Source: RGZA01 sp041917755 (GTDB taxonomy: Bacteria > Pseudomonadota > Alphaproteobacteria > UBA9219 > RGZA01). From it: 64,000 bases of DNA. The stretch is from contig JAYRWY010000007.1 in NCBI GenBank assembly GCA_041917755.1, positions 186,001-250,000 on the forward strand, read 5' to 3'. The number at the start of each line of letters is the position of its first letter. Position 1 is the first letter of the stretch. Shown here in pieces: positions 35,722 through 44,025 of this stretch. The notes beneath the pieces are model-generated. The model saw only the letters and a list, made by a program, of their open reading frames with translations, ran no database searches and was not told the origin of the DNA. The translations under genes and the position numbers were made by a program.

Positions 35722-36543
35722 ATGTTGGCTGCCGCAGTAATTGTATTCCGTGAAGTGTTGGAGGCAGCTTTAATTGTTTCCGTTATTCTGGCGGCAACCA
35801 AGGGGCTTCATAACCGATTGGCTATGATATTTGGCGGCGTGGCGGCGGGCTGTGTCGGGTCGGGTATTGTAGCGATGTTTACTGCCCAATTATCGGGTGC
35901 ATTTTCCGGCTTTGGCCAAGAATTGTTCAACGCAGCGATTATGTTCACGGTGGTGGGTTTGCTAGCCTGGCATATTGTGTGGATGCAAAAGCATGGCCGT
36001 GAAATGGTCTGCGAAATGCGTGAAGTCAGTGCAGAAGTTGTATCAGGCAAAAAATCATTGTTTGCGCTTGCCGCAGTTGTGGCTCTGGCTGTGTTACGCG
36101 AAGGTTCAGAAATAGTATTATTCGTACAGGGGATGATGGCATCAGGCGGAACGCACGATGTACTATCGGGGCTTGGACTTGGCTTGGGCTCTGGCATCTT
36201 GGCGGCTTGGTTGCTTTATATCGGATTTCTCAAACTATCCCTTAAACATCTGTTTTCGACGACCAATATGGTGTTGATGTTGATCGCTGCAGGCATGGCG
36301 GCGCGCGGTGCAGACAAATTAGTGCAGGCCGGTTTTATTCCCTCGCTCTATGACAATGTGTGGGATAGCAGTGCGATATTGCCGGAATCCAGCTTGCCAG
36401 GCCAGTTTCTAACCGCATTGGTTGGCTACATTGCTCAACCAAATGCCATGCAAATTGTGTTTTATGTCGCAACCGTTGTAGCGATATTGTTGATGTTGCG
36501 TATGCAAAAGCAGCACAGCTTGCCGGTAAAAATTAAAATCTAA
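35722..36543 (+). CDS. FTR1-family iron permease
   Basis: A 273-residue membrane permease for high-affinity iron uptake. Two REXXE iron motifs are seen: FREVLEAALIV near the N-terminus and LREGSEIVLF in the middle, with about seven hydrophobic segments. It forms a two-gene operon with the cupredoxin-like protein, as in FtrBC/EfeUO systems. The P19-like and ferredoxin partners (FtrA, FtrD) are not adjacent. It converges on gshA with a 2 bp gap. Confidence 0.9.
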   Translation: MLAAAVIVFREVLEAALIVSVILAATKGLHNRLAMIFGGVAAGCVGSGIVAMFTAQLSGAFSGFGQELFNAAIMFTVVGLLAWHIVWMQKHGREMVCEMREVSAEVVSGKKSLFALAAVVALAVLREGSEIVLFVQGMMASGGTHDVLSGLGLGLGSGILAAWLLYIGFLKLSLKHLFSTTNMVLMLIAAGMAARGADKLVQAGFIPSLYDNVWDSSAILPESSLPGQFLTALVGYIAQPNAMQIVFYVATVVAILLMLRMQKQHSLPVKIKI

Positions 36544-36545
36544 AT

Positions 36546-37910
36546 TTATAATTTAACTGCATCAAACACAGGTTCGATGTGTTCATCCCATGGGCCATCA
36601 AACAAAGCCATCAGCCGTTCGGCCTCGGTTTGTTCAATATCCACAATGGTCAATAGCTGTTCAAGGTAGCGTGTTTCATCTGCGCCGCCGGGGTTTCGAA
36701 TGGCTCTGCGGCGTAGGCCTTGCACCGATAAGGTGACAATTTGTTTGGCAATAGCGAATACGTTTTGCTTACCAATTATTACACTCATGCCCAGGCGTGG
36801 AACATCACGGCGGGTTTCTTCAATGTGTTGAACTGTCCATTCCTTCACCAGCGCTTCAACCTGATTGAAGGCGGTGTCGTCATACAGTAGCCCCACCCAT
36901 AAAGCTGGCAATGCTTTAATCATTGCAGAGTTTCCAACATCCGCGCCGCGCATTTCAATGTATGTCTTTAAGCGAACGTCAGGGAAGATCGTGGAAAGAT
37001 GATTGATATAATCAAACATTTGGGGCTTTTCGCCCATCAACGCGGGTAGCTTTCCGGCCATAAAATCGCGGAAAGATTGGCCTGTGCAATCTATGTATTT
37101 GCCATTGCGATAGACAAAATACATGGGTACATCCAGCGCATAATCAACGTAGCGCTCAAAGCCAAAGCCTTGTTCGAATACGAAAGGCAAAATTCCACAA
37201 CGCGCAGGATCAACATCTGCCCACACGCTGTAACGGTTCGAGAGACGGCCAGATAACTTGCCCTTGGCAAATGGCGAATTGGCAAAAAGTGCGGCGACCA
37301 CAGGTTGCAACGCAAGGCTGACGCGCATTTTGCGAACCATATCCTCTTCGCTGATAAAATCCAGATTGGCTTGTGTGGTGCAGGTCAACTGCATCATCTC
37401 AAGGCCGCGCGAGCCAACTTTGGGCATGTACTCCCGCATGATTTTGTAACGGCCCTTTGGCATCCAAGGCAATTCGTCAATGCCGGCGGTGGGGTGATAA
37501 CCAATTGGCATAAACTTTACGCCAAGTTGTTCGGCAACCTGCGTGCTTTCTGCGATATGGCGGTCGAGCTCATCGCTCATTTCATGCAGGTTGGAAAGCG
37601 GAGCGCCAGAGAGTTCGTATTGTCCTGCCGGTTCTAGGGAGATGTTTTCGCGGCCACGGGTCAGACCAATAAGCGTGTCGCCTTCTTTGACTGCTTCAAA
37701 GCCATAACGCATCATACCTTCCAACAAGGCTTTAATTCCGTTTGGTCCTTCATAGGGAACGACTTGTTTGGTGGTGGCATCAATCACGAATTTTTCATGC
37801 TCGGTGCCAATCAATAAACCGTTTTTCGGTTTTGCGCCGGAGGCATGGTAGTTAACCAGCTGCGCTTTATCGGTGATGAGTTCGTCGGCTTGGGTAGGAA
37901 GGACTGACAT
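36546..37910 (-). CDS. gshA: Glutamate-cysteine ligase (plant/alphaproteobacterial type)
   Basis: First step of glutathione synthesis: joins glutamate and cysteine with ATP; 454 residues, the plant-like class found in alphaproteobacteria. Seen: LLIGTEHEKFVID (ATP/Mg Glu), ISLEPAGQYELSGAP, MQLTCTTQANLDF, PFVFEQGFGFERYVDYALD, and YIEMRGADVGN. The gene follows rsmE on the same strand with a 101 bp spacer, so it may have its own promoter, though I could not point to one. Confidence 0.92.
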   Translation of the reverse strand: MSVLPTQADELITDKAQLVNYHASGAKPKNGLLIGTEHEKFVIDATTKQVVPYEGPNGIKALLEGMMRYGFEAVKEGDTLIGLTRGRENISLEPAGQYELSGAPLSNLHEMSDELDRHIAESTQVAEQLGVKFMPIGYHPTAGIDELPWMPKGRYKIMREYMPKVGSRGLEMMQLTCTTQANLDFISEEDMVRKMRVSLALQPVVAALFANSPFAKGKLSGRLSNRYSVWADVDPARCGILPFVFEQGFGFERYVDYALDVPMYFVYRNGKYIDCTGQSFRDFMAGKLPALMGEKPQMFDYINHLSTIFPDVRLKTYIEMRGADVGNSAMIKALPALWVGLLYDDTAFNQVEALVKEWTVQHIEETRRDVPRLGMSVIIGKQNVFAIAKQIVTLSVQGLRRRAIRNPGGADETRYLEQLLTIVDIEQTEAERLMALFDGPWDEHIEPVFDAVKL

Positions 37911-38011
37911 GCGTATCCGTGAGGTGTTAAAGGATGTTTGATACCACTAAACCCTTAACATAGTGCAAAGCTAGTCAATTTCACCTGGGCAACCCTAAAG
38001 GGCTATTTCTG

Positions 38012-38719
38012 CTATTGTTTCAGTGCCTGAATAATACTGAGGGCCGAAATAGCTGCTGTATCTGCGCGCAATATTCTGGGGCCGAGGGTTACGGGGGTCA
38101 CATAAGGCAGGGAGCGCAGTTTGGCAAATTCAGCATCACTAAACCCGCCTTCGGGGCCAATCATTACCGCTATGCCCGGCATATTCATGGATGCAAGTGC
38201 GCTGGCAATCGGGGTGGCTTCACCCTGCTCTACGCATAACAGAATGTGCTTATGTTCATTCCATCCGGCTAGTAGCGCGTCAAGTTTTTGGGAGGGATGA
38301 ATTTTTGGAACAGATAAACGTTCGCATTGCTCGGCGGCTTCTACTGCAATCGCTTCATAACGGTCGATGGGTACACGGCTTACAACGGTGCGATCAGTGA
38401 TGATGGGGTAAAGGGCAGATGCGCCGAGCTCCGATGCTTTTTCAATGGCCATATCGCCGTGCCCGCGCTTAATCGGCGCGAAAATAAGCGTGAGTTGGCC
38501 TTCGTTGACTTGCGGGCGCGTTTGCGTTTGCGTAGTAACCAATACATGCTTTTTAGTAATGCTGAGGCTGGATTTCCATTCACCATCACGGCCATTGAAT
38601 ACCAGAATTTCATCGCCATCATTCTGGCGCATTACATGTTTGAGGTAATGACTTTGTTTCTCATCCAAAGGAAAGGATGAGTTTGCGGATAAATCAGCGC
38701 TGACAAAAAGTCGTATCAT
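38012..38719 (-). CDS. rsmE: 16S rRNA m3U1498 methyltransferase
   Basis: A SPOUT-fold methyltransferase that modifies U1498 of 16S rRNA; 235 residues from ATG 38719. It begins MIRLFVSADL, as family members do; the frame continues upstream to 38755 but that part is not conserved. The C-terminal knot shows MIGPEGGFSDAEF, VTLGPRILRADTA. The ATG is one base after the stop of the preceding permease gene, so it is translated after it. Confidence 0.93.
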   Translation of the reverse strand: MIRLFVSADLSANSSFPLDEKQSHYLKHVMRQNDGDEILVFNGRDGEWKSSLSITKKHVLVTTQTQTRPQVNEGQLTLIFAPIKRGHGDMAIEKASELGASALYPIITDRTVVSRVPIDRYEAIAVEAAEQCERLSVPKIHPSQKLDALLAGWNEHKHILLCVEQGEATPIASALASMNMPGIAVMIGPEGGFSDAEFAKLRSLPYVTPVTLGPRILRADTAAISALSIIQALKQ

Positions 38720-38720
38720 C

Positions 38721-39515
38721 TTAGCTAAATAATTCTTTGAAGAATGGTTGATCAAACAACAACTTAATACTCATGGCAACGGATACAACCACGAGTGCAA
38801 TCCGGACTAGCCGTGTCCCATGTTTAATGACCAATGACGCACCCAGATAAGAACCTGCAAACGTACCTACCATCATCACCGCCGCATAAACCCAATGAAT
38901 ATGAGGACTGGCGATAAAGCTGACAAATCCGCCAAGGCCACCAAAGGTATTATAGAATTTTGCATTTGCCGTGGCGCGTGACAAGGTGGTGCCGAGTAAT
39001 GATACGGCGGTCAGCGCATAGAATGTACCGGAACACGGGCCAAAAAAACCATCATACCAACCAAGCACAGGCAGAATTAGCAGTGTATAACGCAACGGTG
39101 ATAACCGTGCTTGTGCTTTGATTTCGCCGGCCTGCGGGTTCACCACAAGCCAAATAGAAATAATGATTAAAAGAATAGGGATAAGGATTTTTAAAAAATC
39201 ATTGGGAATGTGTTGCACGGCAATGCCGCCCACAATACCGAAGATAAAGGTGATAACTGCACGCGGCCATTCAGCGCGTAAATCCAATTCGCCGTGTTGC
39301 CAAAACCTCAATGAGGCGCTGAAATTGGCAGCAATAGCAGTGGGGTAATTAGTAGCAATAGCCTGCAGCGGCGTAAGGCCAAGGGCCATAAAACAAGGAA
39401 TTGTCAGTAATCCACCACCGCCTGCCATGGCATTAATCGTGCCCGCGACAAGGCCAACCACTAACAAAATAATGGTATGCAAAATATTCGTATCAGAGCC
39501 AAAAAATTCAGACAT
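38721..39515 (-). CDS. TSUP (TauE/SafE) permease, second copy
   Basis: A 264-residue membrane permease of the sulfite/organosulfonate exporter family. Seen: NAMAGGGGLLTIPCFMALGL, YDGFFGPCSGTFYALTAVSLLG, and eight or so hydrophobic segments. It is a paralogue of the preceding gene and overlaps it by 8 bp. Substrate is unknown; sulfur compounds are likely from family knowledge. Confidence 0.88.
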   Translation of the reverse strand: MSEFFGSDTNILHTIILLVVGLVAGTINAMAGGGGLLTIPCFMALGLTPLQAIATNYPTAIAANFSASLRFWQHGELDLRAEWPRAVITFIFGIVGGIAVQHIPNDFLKILIPILLIIISIWLVVNPQAGEIKAQARLSPLRYTLLILPVLGWYDGFFGPCSGTFYALTAVSLLGTTLSRATANAKFYNTFGGLGGFVSFIASPHIHWVYAAVMMVGTFAGSYLGASLVIKHGTRLVRIALVVVSVAMSIKLLFDQPFFKELFS

Positions 39516-40290
39516 TGAAAAGTTTCTGCAAGAACCCTTGCATCCAAAGAAGTTTTGCGCTCATGGCAAAGGACATGATGACAAGTAAAGGACGAATGAG
39601 TCCCGTGCCATGATGAATGACAAGTCGCGCACCAATTTGCCCGCCAATAATATTTCCAACGGCCATCACGCTTGCGAATAGCCAGAAAATTTTTCCCTGA
39701 ACAAGAAAGAATAATAGCGGCGCAAAATTACTCATGAAGTTATAAAGTTTTGCACGCGCGGTTGCTTCATCCAGTTTCAAACCAAGTAATGCAACGCCGC
39801 TTAAGGCATAAAAACTCCCAGCGCCCGGCCCCAAAAAACCATCATAAAAACCAATAAAAGGGATGAAAAAACCGATATAAAGGCTAAAGGGAATTTTTGC
39901 GCTGGCTTCCACATCGCCTAATTTCGGGCTGAATAAAACCCATAACGCAATCGCGATAAGTAAAAATGGAATAATACTTTTTAAAGTTGCTGGATCAGCG
40001 ATGAGGACTGTTGCCGCACCGGCAAGTCCGCCAAGAAATGCGAGGAGTGCGCCGGGTAAATATTTTTTCAAATCCAGTTTTCCTGCGCGCCAAAACCGAT
40101 AGGTCGAACTCATCGCGCCAAACGTGCCTTGGAATTTATTGGTAGCGAGCGCCGATACAGGATCGAGACCGGTTGCCATCAGCCCCGGAACAGTGAGAAG
40201 ACCGCCACCACCTGCCATCGCATCTACAGTTGCGGCAACAACGGCTAACCCAAAAAGAAGTGCGAGATGCAAAAAATCTGTTTCTATCAT
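39508..40290 (-). CDS. TSUP (TauE/SafE) permease, first copy
   Basis: A 260-residue paralogue of the next gene, with DAMAGGGGLLTVPGLMATGL, GFYDGFLGPGAGSFYALSGVALLG and IIGGQIGARLVIHHGTGLIRP. It heads a minus-strand operon TSUP-TSUP-rsmE, probably followed by gshA. The upstream spacer contains a long hairpin and a palindrome. Confidence 0.88.
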   Translation of the reverse strand: MIETDFLHLALLFGLAVVAATVDAMAGGGGLLTVPGLMATGLDPVSALATNKFQGTFGAMSSTYRFWRAGKLDLKKYLPGALLAFLGGLAGAATVLIADPATLKSIIPFLLIAIALWVLFSPKLGDVEASAKIPFSLYIGFFIPFIGFYDGFLGPGAGSFYALSGVALLGLKLDEATARAKLYNFMSNFAPLLFFLVQGKIFWLFASVMAVGNIIGGQIGARLVIHHGTGLIRPLLVIMSFAMSAKLLWMQGFLQKLFNV

Positions 40291-40354
40291 CCATAAGGAT
40301 ATAAGAGATTTGCGCGGAGCTGTGCAGTGGTATTTTCGGTTCGATTTTCGCGTG

Positions 40355-40400
40355 GTTTTGTTGCGCTAGACATTCATCGTGTCCGGTTGCGCAATAAAAC
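40355..40400. promoter_or_regulatory. 46-base hairpin upstream of the TSUP operon
   Basis: GTTTTGTTGCGC (40355-40366) pairs with GCGCAATAAAAC (40389-40400): twelve pairs with one G-T. The loop contains a further GACA/TGTC pairing (40369-40372 with 40380-40383). No T-run follows on either strand. It would lie in the 5' leader of the minus-strand operon. Confidence 0.5.
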
Positions 40401-40406
40401 GGCTTA

Positions 40407-40422
40407 TACAAAATTATTTGTA
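40407..40422. promoter_or_regulatory. Perfect 16-base palindrome-like operator
   Basis: TACAAA, ATTA, TTTGTA: six-base arms around a four-base centre, seven bases from the hairpin. It looks like a dimer-binding operator; the regulator is unknown. Confidence 0.35.
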
Positions 40423-40577
40423 ACAAAGGCTGGTCTTGACAAGCAGAGGAGGGAAGGCCTAAGTGCGCGCCAGCTATCTAGCATGCTATTTACAGGGCTT
40501 ATCGTGGCGGCATTTTACCTTACAAACCGCGTTAAAAACCCGCTAAAAACAAATTAAAAAAGCCTTTAAATAAGCGC

Positions 40578-40606
40578 TTGACGTAGATGGTATGAATACA
40601 TAATAT
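40578..40606 (+). promoter_or_regulatory. Sigma70-type promoter of the str operon
   Basis: TTGACG (40578-40583) and TAATAT (40601-40606) with 17 bases between, near-consensus. It predicts a start near 40613 and a leader of about 360 bases before rpsL. Confidence 0.8.
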
Positions 40607-40860
40607 CCGCGCGCTTTCTGGTTATTTTGCTTTTGTATCTGTTTTAAACATTGCAAAAAACATTATAAACAAAGGCTTTTTAGCAAGTCCGCCATGTGCT
40701 GTGTGCGTTAGTTTGCTAGATGAATACGAGTTTTGTGTGTGTAATTTGTACTGAGAGAAGCCACTGGCTTTAAGCCTCAAGGTTGCCACCTCCGCCCCCG
40801 TAACCATTTACGGGTTGAGAAAGCGGGGTTGTTGTTGCAGAGGCCAGTTTCTCTCCTAAA

Positions 40861-40891
40861 GCCAAAGGCAATTATGCTTTTGGCGTTTTTT
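40861..40891 (+). terminator. Attenuator-like terminator in the str leader
   Basis: GCCAAAGGCA (40861-40870) pairs with TGCTTTTGGC (40875-40884), loop ATTA, followed by G and six T. It lies 83 bases before the rpsL ATG and inside the leader, so it must be read through or regulated. Confidence 0.7.
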
Positions 40892-40973
40892 GTTTGGATT
40901 GTTTTGTTTTTTAGGCCGCTTTTTCTACCTAAGTGCTTGAAAAACAAAAGAACTTGAAAAAGGAATTAGGCGT

Positions 40974-41345
40974 ATGCCAACAATTAACCAGCTTATCCGC
41001 AAGCAGCGCGGCCTTAAGAAGACCCGTGACAAGGTTCCTGCTCTGCAAGAATCGCCACAACGTCGCGGCGTTTGCACCCGTGTTTATACCACTACGCCAA
41101 AGAAGCCTAACTCGGCCTTGCGTAAGGTTGCACGTGTACGTCTCACCAATGGCTTCGAAGTCATCAGCTACATCCCCGGCGAAAAGCACAACTTGCAAGA
41201 GCATAGCGTTGTGATGATCCGTGGCGGTCGTGTGAAGGATTTGCCTGGCGTTCGTTACCACATCATTCGCGGTACGCTTGATACCCAAGGCGTGAAAGAC
41301 CGCCGTCAGCGCCGTTCCAAGTATGGCGCAAAGCGTCCTAAATAA
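40974..41345 (+). CDS. rpsL: 30S ribosomal protein uS12
   Basis: Decoding-centre protein of 123 residues. Seen: MPTINQLIRKQRG, the KKPNSALRKVARVRL loop with the Lys that streptomycin-resistance changes affect (wild type here), and YIPGEKHNLQEHSVV. First gene of the str operon; AAAAAGGAATTAGGCGT precedes the start. Confidence 0.98.
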   Translation: MPTINQLIRKQRGLKKTRDKVPALQESPQRRGVCTRVYTTTPKKPNSALRKVARVRLTNGFEVISYIPGEKHNLQEHSVVMIRGGRVKDLPGVRYHIIRGTLDTQGVKDRRQRRSKYGAKRPK

Positions 41346-41364
41346 TTTTAAAAGGAATTAAAGC

Positions 41365-41844
41365 ATGTCACGTCGTCATAGAGCAGAAAAACGCGAAATT
41401 CTTCCCGATCCAAAGTTCGGTGATCTTGTCCTTGGCAAGTTCATGAACGTTTTGATGATTTCTGGTAAGAAGTCAGTTGCAGAAAGCATCATCTACGGTG
41501 CATTGGAAAAAGTTCAAAAAGTCACCAAGGCTGCAAACGATAATCCACTCGAAAATTTCCACAAGGCGCTGAACAATGTTCGTCCGTTCCTTGAAGTTCG
41601 TTCACGCCGCGTTGGTGGTGCGACCTATCAGGTTCCGGTTGATGTTCGCCCAGATCGCGGTCTTGCACTTGCGATGCGTTGGATGATCAATGCTGCACGT
41701 TCACGCAACGAAAAAACCATGATCGATCGCCTTGCTGGTGAAATCATGGACGCGATCAACAATCGTGGCGCTGCAATCAAGAAGCGTGAAGACACCCATC
41801 GTATGGCAGAAGCCAACAAGGCATTTGCTCACTACCGTTGGTAA
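41365..41844 (+). CDS. rpsG: 30S ribosomal protein uS7
   Basis: Head protein that nucleates 30S assembly, 159 residues. Seen: SRRHRAEKREILPDPKFGD, GKKSVAESIIYGALE, and VRSRRVGGATYQVPVDVRPDRG. In other bacteria uS7 represses its own operon. It lies 19 bp after rpsL. Confidence 0.98.
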   Translation: MSRRHRAEKREILPDPKFGDLVLGKFMNVLMISGKKSVAESIIYGALEKVQKVTKAANDNPLENFHKALNNVRPFLEVRSRRVGGATYQVPVDVRPDRGLALAMRWMINAARSRNEKTMIDRLAGEIMDAINNRGAAIKKREDTHRMAEANKAFAHYRW

Positions 41845-41899
41845 TTCATTCAGGTTTGTTCTCTTTCTTTCTAAGTTCTAAGGTTTAGGAAAATACGTT

Positions 41900-43978
41900 A
41901 TGGCTCGTCAGTATCCACTCGAAAAGTACCGCAATTTCGGCATCATGGCCCACATCGATGCTGGTAAAACGACGACCACTGAACGTATTTTGTACTACAC
42001 CGGTAAATCACACAAAATCGGTGAAGTGCATGATGGCGCCGCCACCATGGACTGGATGGAACAAGAACAAGAACGCGGTATTACCATTACGTCGGCTGCG
42101 ACCACCTGCTTCTGGAGCGGCCACCGCCTGAACATCATCGATACCCCAGGTCACGTTGACTTCACCATTGAAGTTGAACGCTCCCTGCGCGTACTCGACG
42201 GTGCGATTGCGGTGTATGACTCGGTTGCTGGTGTTGAGCCGCAATCTGAAACCGTTTGGCGCCAAGCTGATAAGTACAACGTTCCACGTATTGCGTTCGT
42301 CAATAAGATGGATCGCATCGGTGCAAACTTCTTCCGCACCGTTGACATGATGGTTGACCGTCTTGGTGCAAATCCATTGGTAACCCAGTTGCCAATCGGT
42401 ACAGAATCTGAACACAAGGGTATTGTTGATCTGTTGAAGATGAAGGCGATTATCTGGAAAGATGAATCCCTGGGCGCAGAATTCTTTGAAACCGAAATTC
42501 CAGATGATCTGAAAGAAAAGGCTGCTGAGTACCGCGCCAAGATGCTGGATATGGCTGTTGAAATGGATGATAAGGCGATGGAAGCCTATCTCAACGGTCA
42601 GGAACCAGATATCGCAACACTCAAAATGTGCATCCGCAAGGGTACCATCACACGTAAGTTTGTGCCTGTATTGTGCGGTTCTGCATTTAAGAACAAGGGC
42701 GTTCAACCGATGTTGGACGCAGTGGTTGATTATCTTCCATCCCCACTCGACATTCCTTCAGTAAAAGGTACGCATCCTGACTCAGGCGAAGAAATGACCC
42801 GCAAGGCATCCGATGATGAACCATTTGCTGGTCTCGCATTCAAGATCATGACCGACCCGTTTGTGGGTTCATTGACCTTCTTCCGCGTTTACTCCGGTAA
42901 ATTGGAATCAGGTTCTTATGTTCAAAACACCATCAAAGATAAGCGCGAACGTATTGGCCGTATGTTGTTGATGCATGCCAATACCCGTGAAGAAATCAAA
43001 GAAGCTTTTGCTGGCGATATCGTGGCACTGACCGCACTCAAGGAAACCACCACCGGTGAAACCCTTTGCGCAGAAGATAAGCCAATCATTCTGGAACGTA
43101 TGATTTTCCCAGATCCAGTTATCGAAGTTGCAATTGAACCAAAGACAAAGGCTGACCAAGAAAAGATGGGTGTTGCACTTGCTCGTCTTGCTCAAGAAGA
43201 TCCATCCTTCCGCGTAACGTCAGACCAAGAAACTGGTCAAACCGTTCTGAAGGGTATGGGCGAGCTTCATCTTGAAATTAAGGTCGATATTCTTCGCCGT
43301 ACTTATAAAGTTGATGCAACCGTTGGTGCACCACAGGTTGCGTACCGCGAAACCATCAGCAAAAAAGCAACCGTGGATTACACCCACAAAAAGCAATCTG
43401 GTGGTACGGGTCAATTTGCTCGCGTCATCATGGAATTTGAACCAAGCGAACCAGGTACAGGTTTCGAATTTGCAACCGATATTAAAGGCGGTTCGGTTCC
43501 AAAAGAATACATCCCTGGCGTTGAAAAGGGTCTTGAGTCAGCAAAGAACACTGGCGTTATCGCCGGTTTCCCTGCCATCGACTTCAAGATTACCTTGGTA
43601 GACGGCGCATACCACGATGTGGACTCTTCTGCACTCGCATTCGAAATCGCAGCACGTGCTGCATTCCGCGAAGGTATGCAAAAAGCAGGCCCAGTATTGC
43701 TGGAGCCAATCATGAAGGTTGAAGTTGTAACCCCAGAAGATTACATGGGCGACGTCATCGGCGATTTGAACAGCCGTCGCGGCCAAGTGCTTGGTATGGA
43801 TCAACGTGGTAATGCCCGCGTGATCGAAGCATCCGTACCGCTCGCATCCATGTTTGGTTATGTAAACACTCTGCGTTCTATGTCGCAGGGTCGTGCAAGT
43901 TATTCGATGGAGTTCCATCACTATGATCGGGTTCCGCAGAATGTCGCTGATGAGGTAAAGGCCAAATTGGCAAGCTAA
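41900..43978 (+). CDS. fusA: Elongation factor G
   Basis: Translocase GTPase of 692 residues. G1 is AHIDAGKTTT, the G3 region is DTPGHVDFT, and NKMD is G4. The later domains include LKGMGELHLEIKVDIL and YMGDVIGDLNSRRGQVLGM. The length and order are canonical, between rpsG and tuf. Confidence 0.98.
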   Translation: MARQYPLEKYRNFGIMAHIDAGKTTTTERILYYTGKSHKIGEVHDGAATMDWMEQEQERGITITSAATTCFWSGHRLNIIDTPGHVDFTIEVERSLRVLDGAIAVYDSVAGVEPQSETVWRQADKYNVPRIAFVNKMDRIGANFFRTVDMMVDRLGANPLVTQLPIGTESEHKGIVDLLKMKAIIWKDESLGAEFFETEIPDDLKEKAAEYRAKMLDMAVEMDDKAMEAYLNGQEPDIATLKMCIRKGTITRKFVPVLCGSAFKNKGVQPMLDAVVDYLPSPLDIPSVKGTHPDSGEEMTRKASDDEPFAGLAFKIMTDPFVGSLTFFRVYSGKLESGSYVQNTIKDKRERIGRMLLMHANTREEIKEAFAGDIVALTALKETTTGETLCAEDKPIILERMIFPDPVIEVAIEPKTKADQEKMGVALARLAQEDPSFRVTSDQETGQTVLKGMGELHLEIKVDILRRTYKVDATVGAPQVAYRETISKKATVDYTHKKQSGGTGQFARVIMEFEPSEPGTGFEFATDIKGGSVPKEYIPGVEKGLESAKNTGVIAGFPAIDFKITLVDGAYHDVDSSALAFEIAARAAFREGMQKAGPVLLEPIMKVEVVTPEDYMGDVIGDLNSRRGQVLGMDQRGNARVIEASVPLASMFGYVNTLRSMSQGRASYSMEFHHYDRVPQNVADEVKAKLAS

Positions 43979-44025
43979 GTGAAGTTAGGTTTTAATTAAA
44001 CGTCGTAAAATAAACGGAGAGTAAA

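Larger units (their letters stand above)
40291..40973. other. Regulatory spacer between the TSUP operon and the str operon
   Basis: A 683 bp gene-free stretch. It holds a 46-base hairpin (40355-40400), a 16-base palindrome (40407-40422), the str promoter (40578-40606), a small stem-loop (40797-40814, CCCGTAA/TTACGGG) and a terminator-like attenuator (40861-40891). An open frame of 76 codons at 40327-40557 has no family resemblance or good ribosome binding site, and I do not call it a gene. Confidence 0.7.

Noticed and set aside
40327..40557. Open frame of 76 codons in the TSUP-rpsL spacer
   Set aside because: It covers the long hairpin and palindrome, has no recognisable family, no good ribosome binding site, and Arg/Lys-rich nonsense-like composition.
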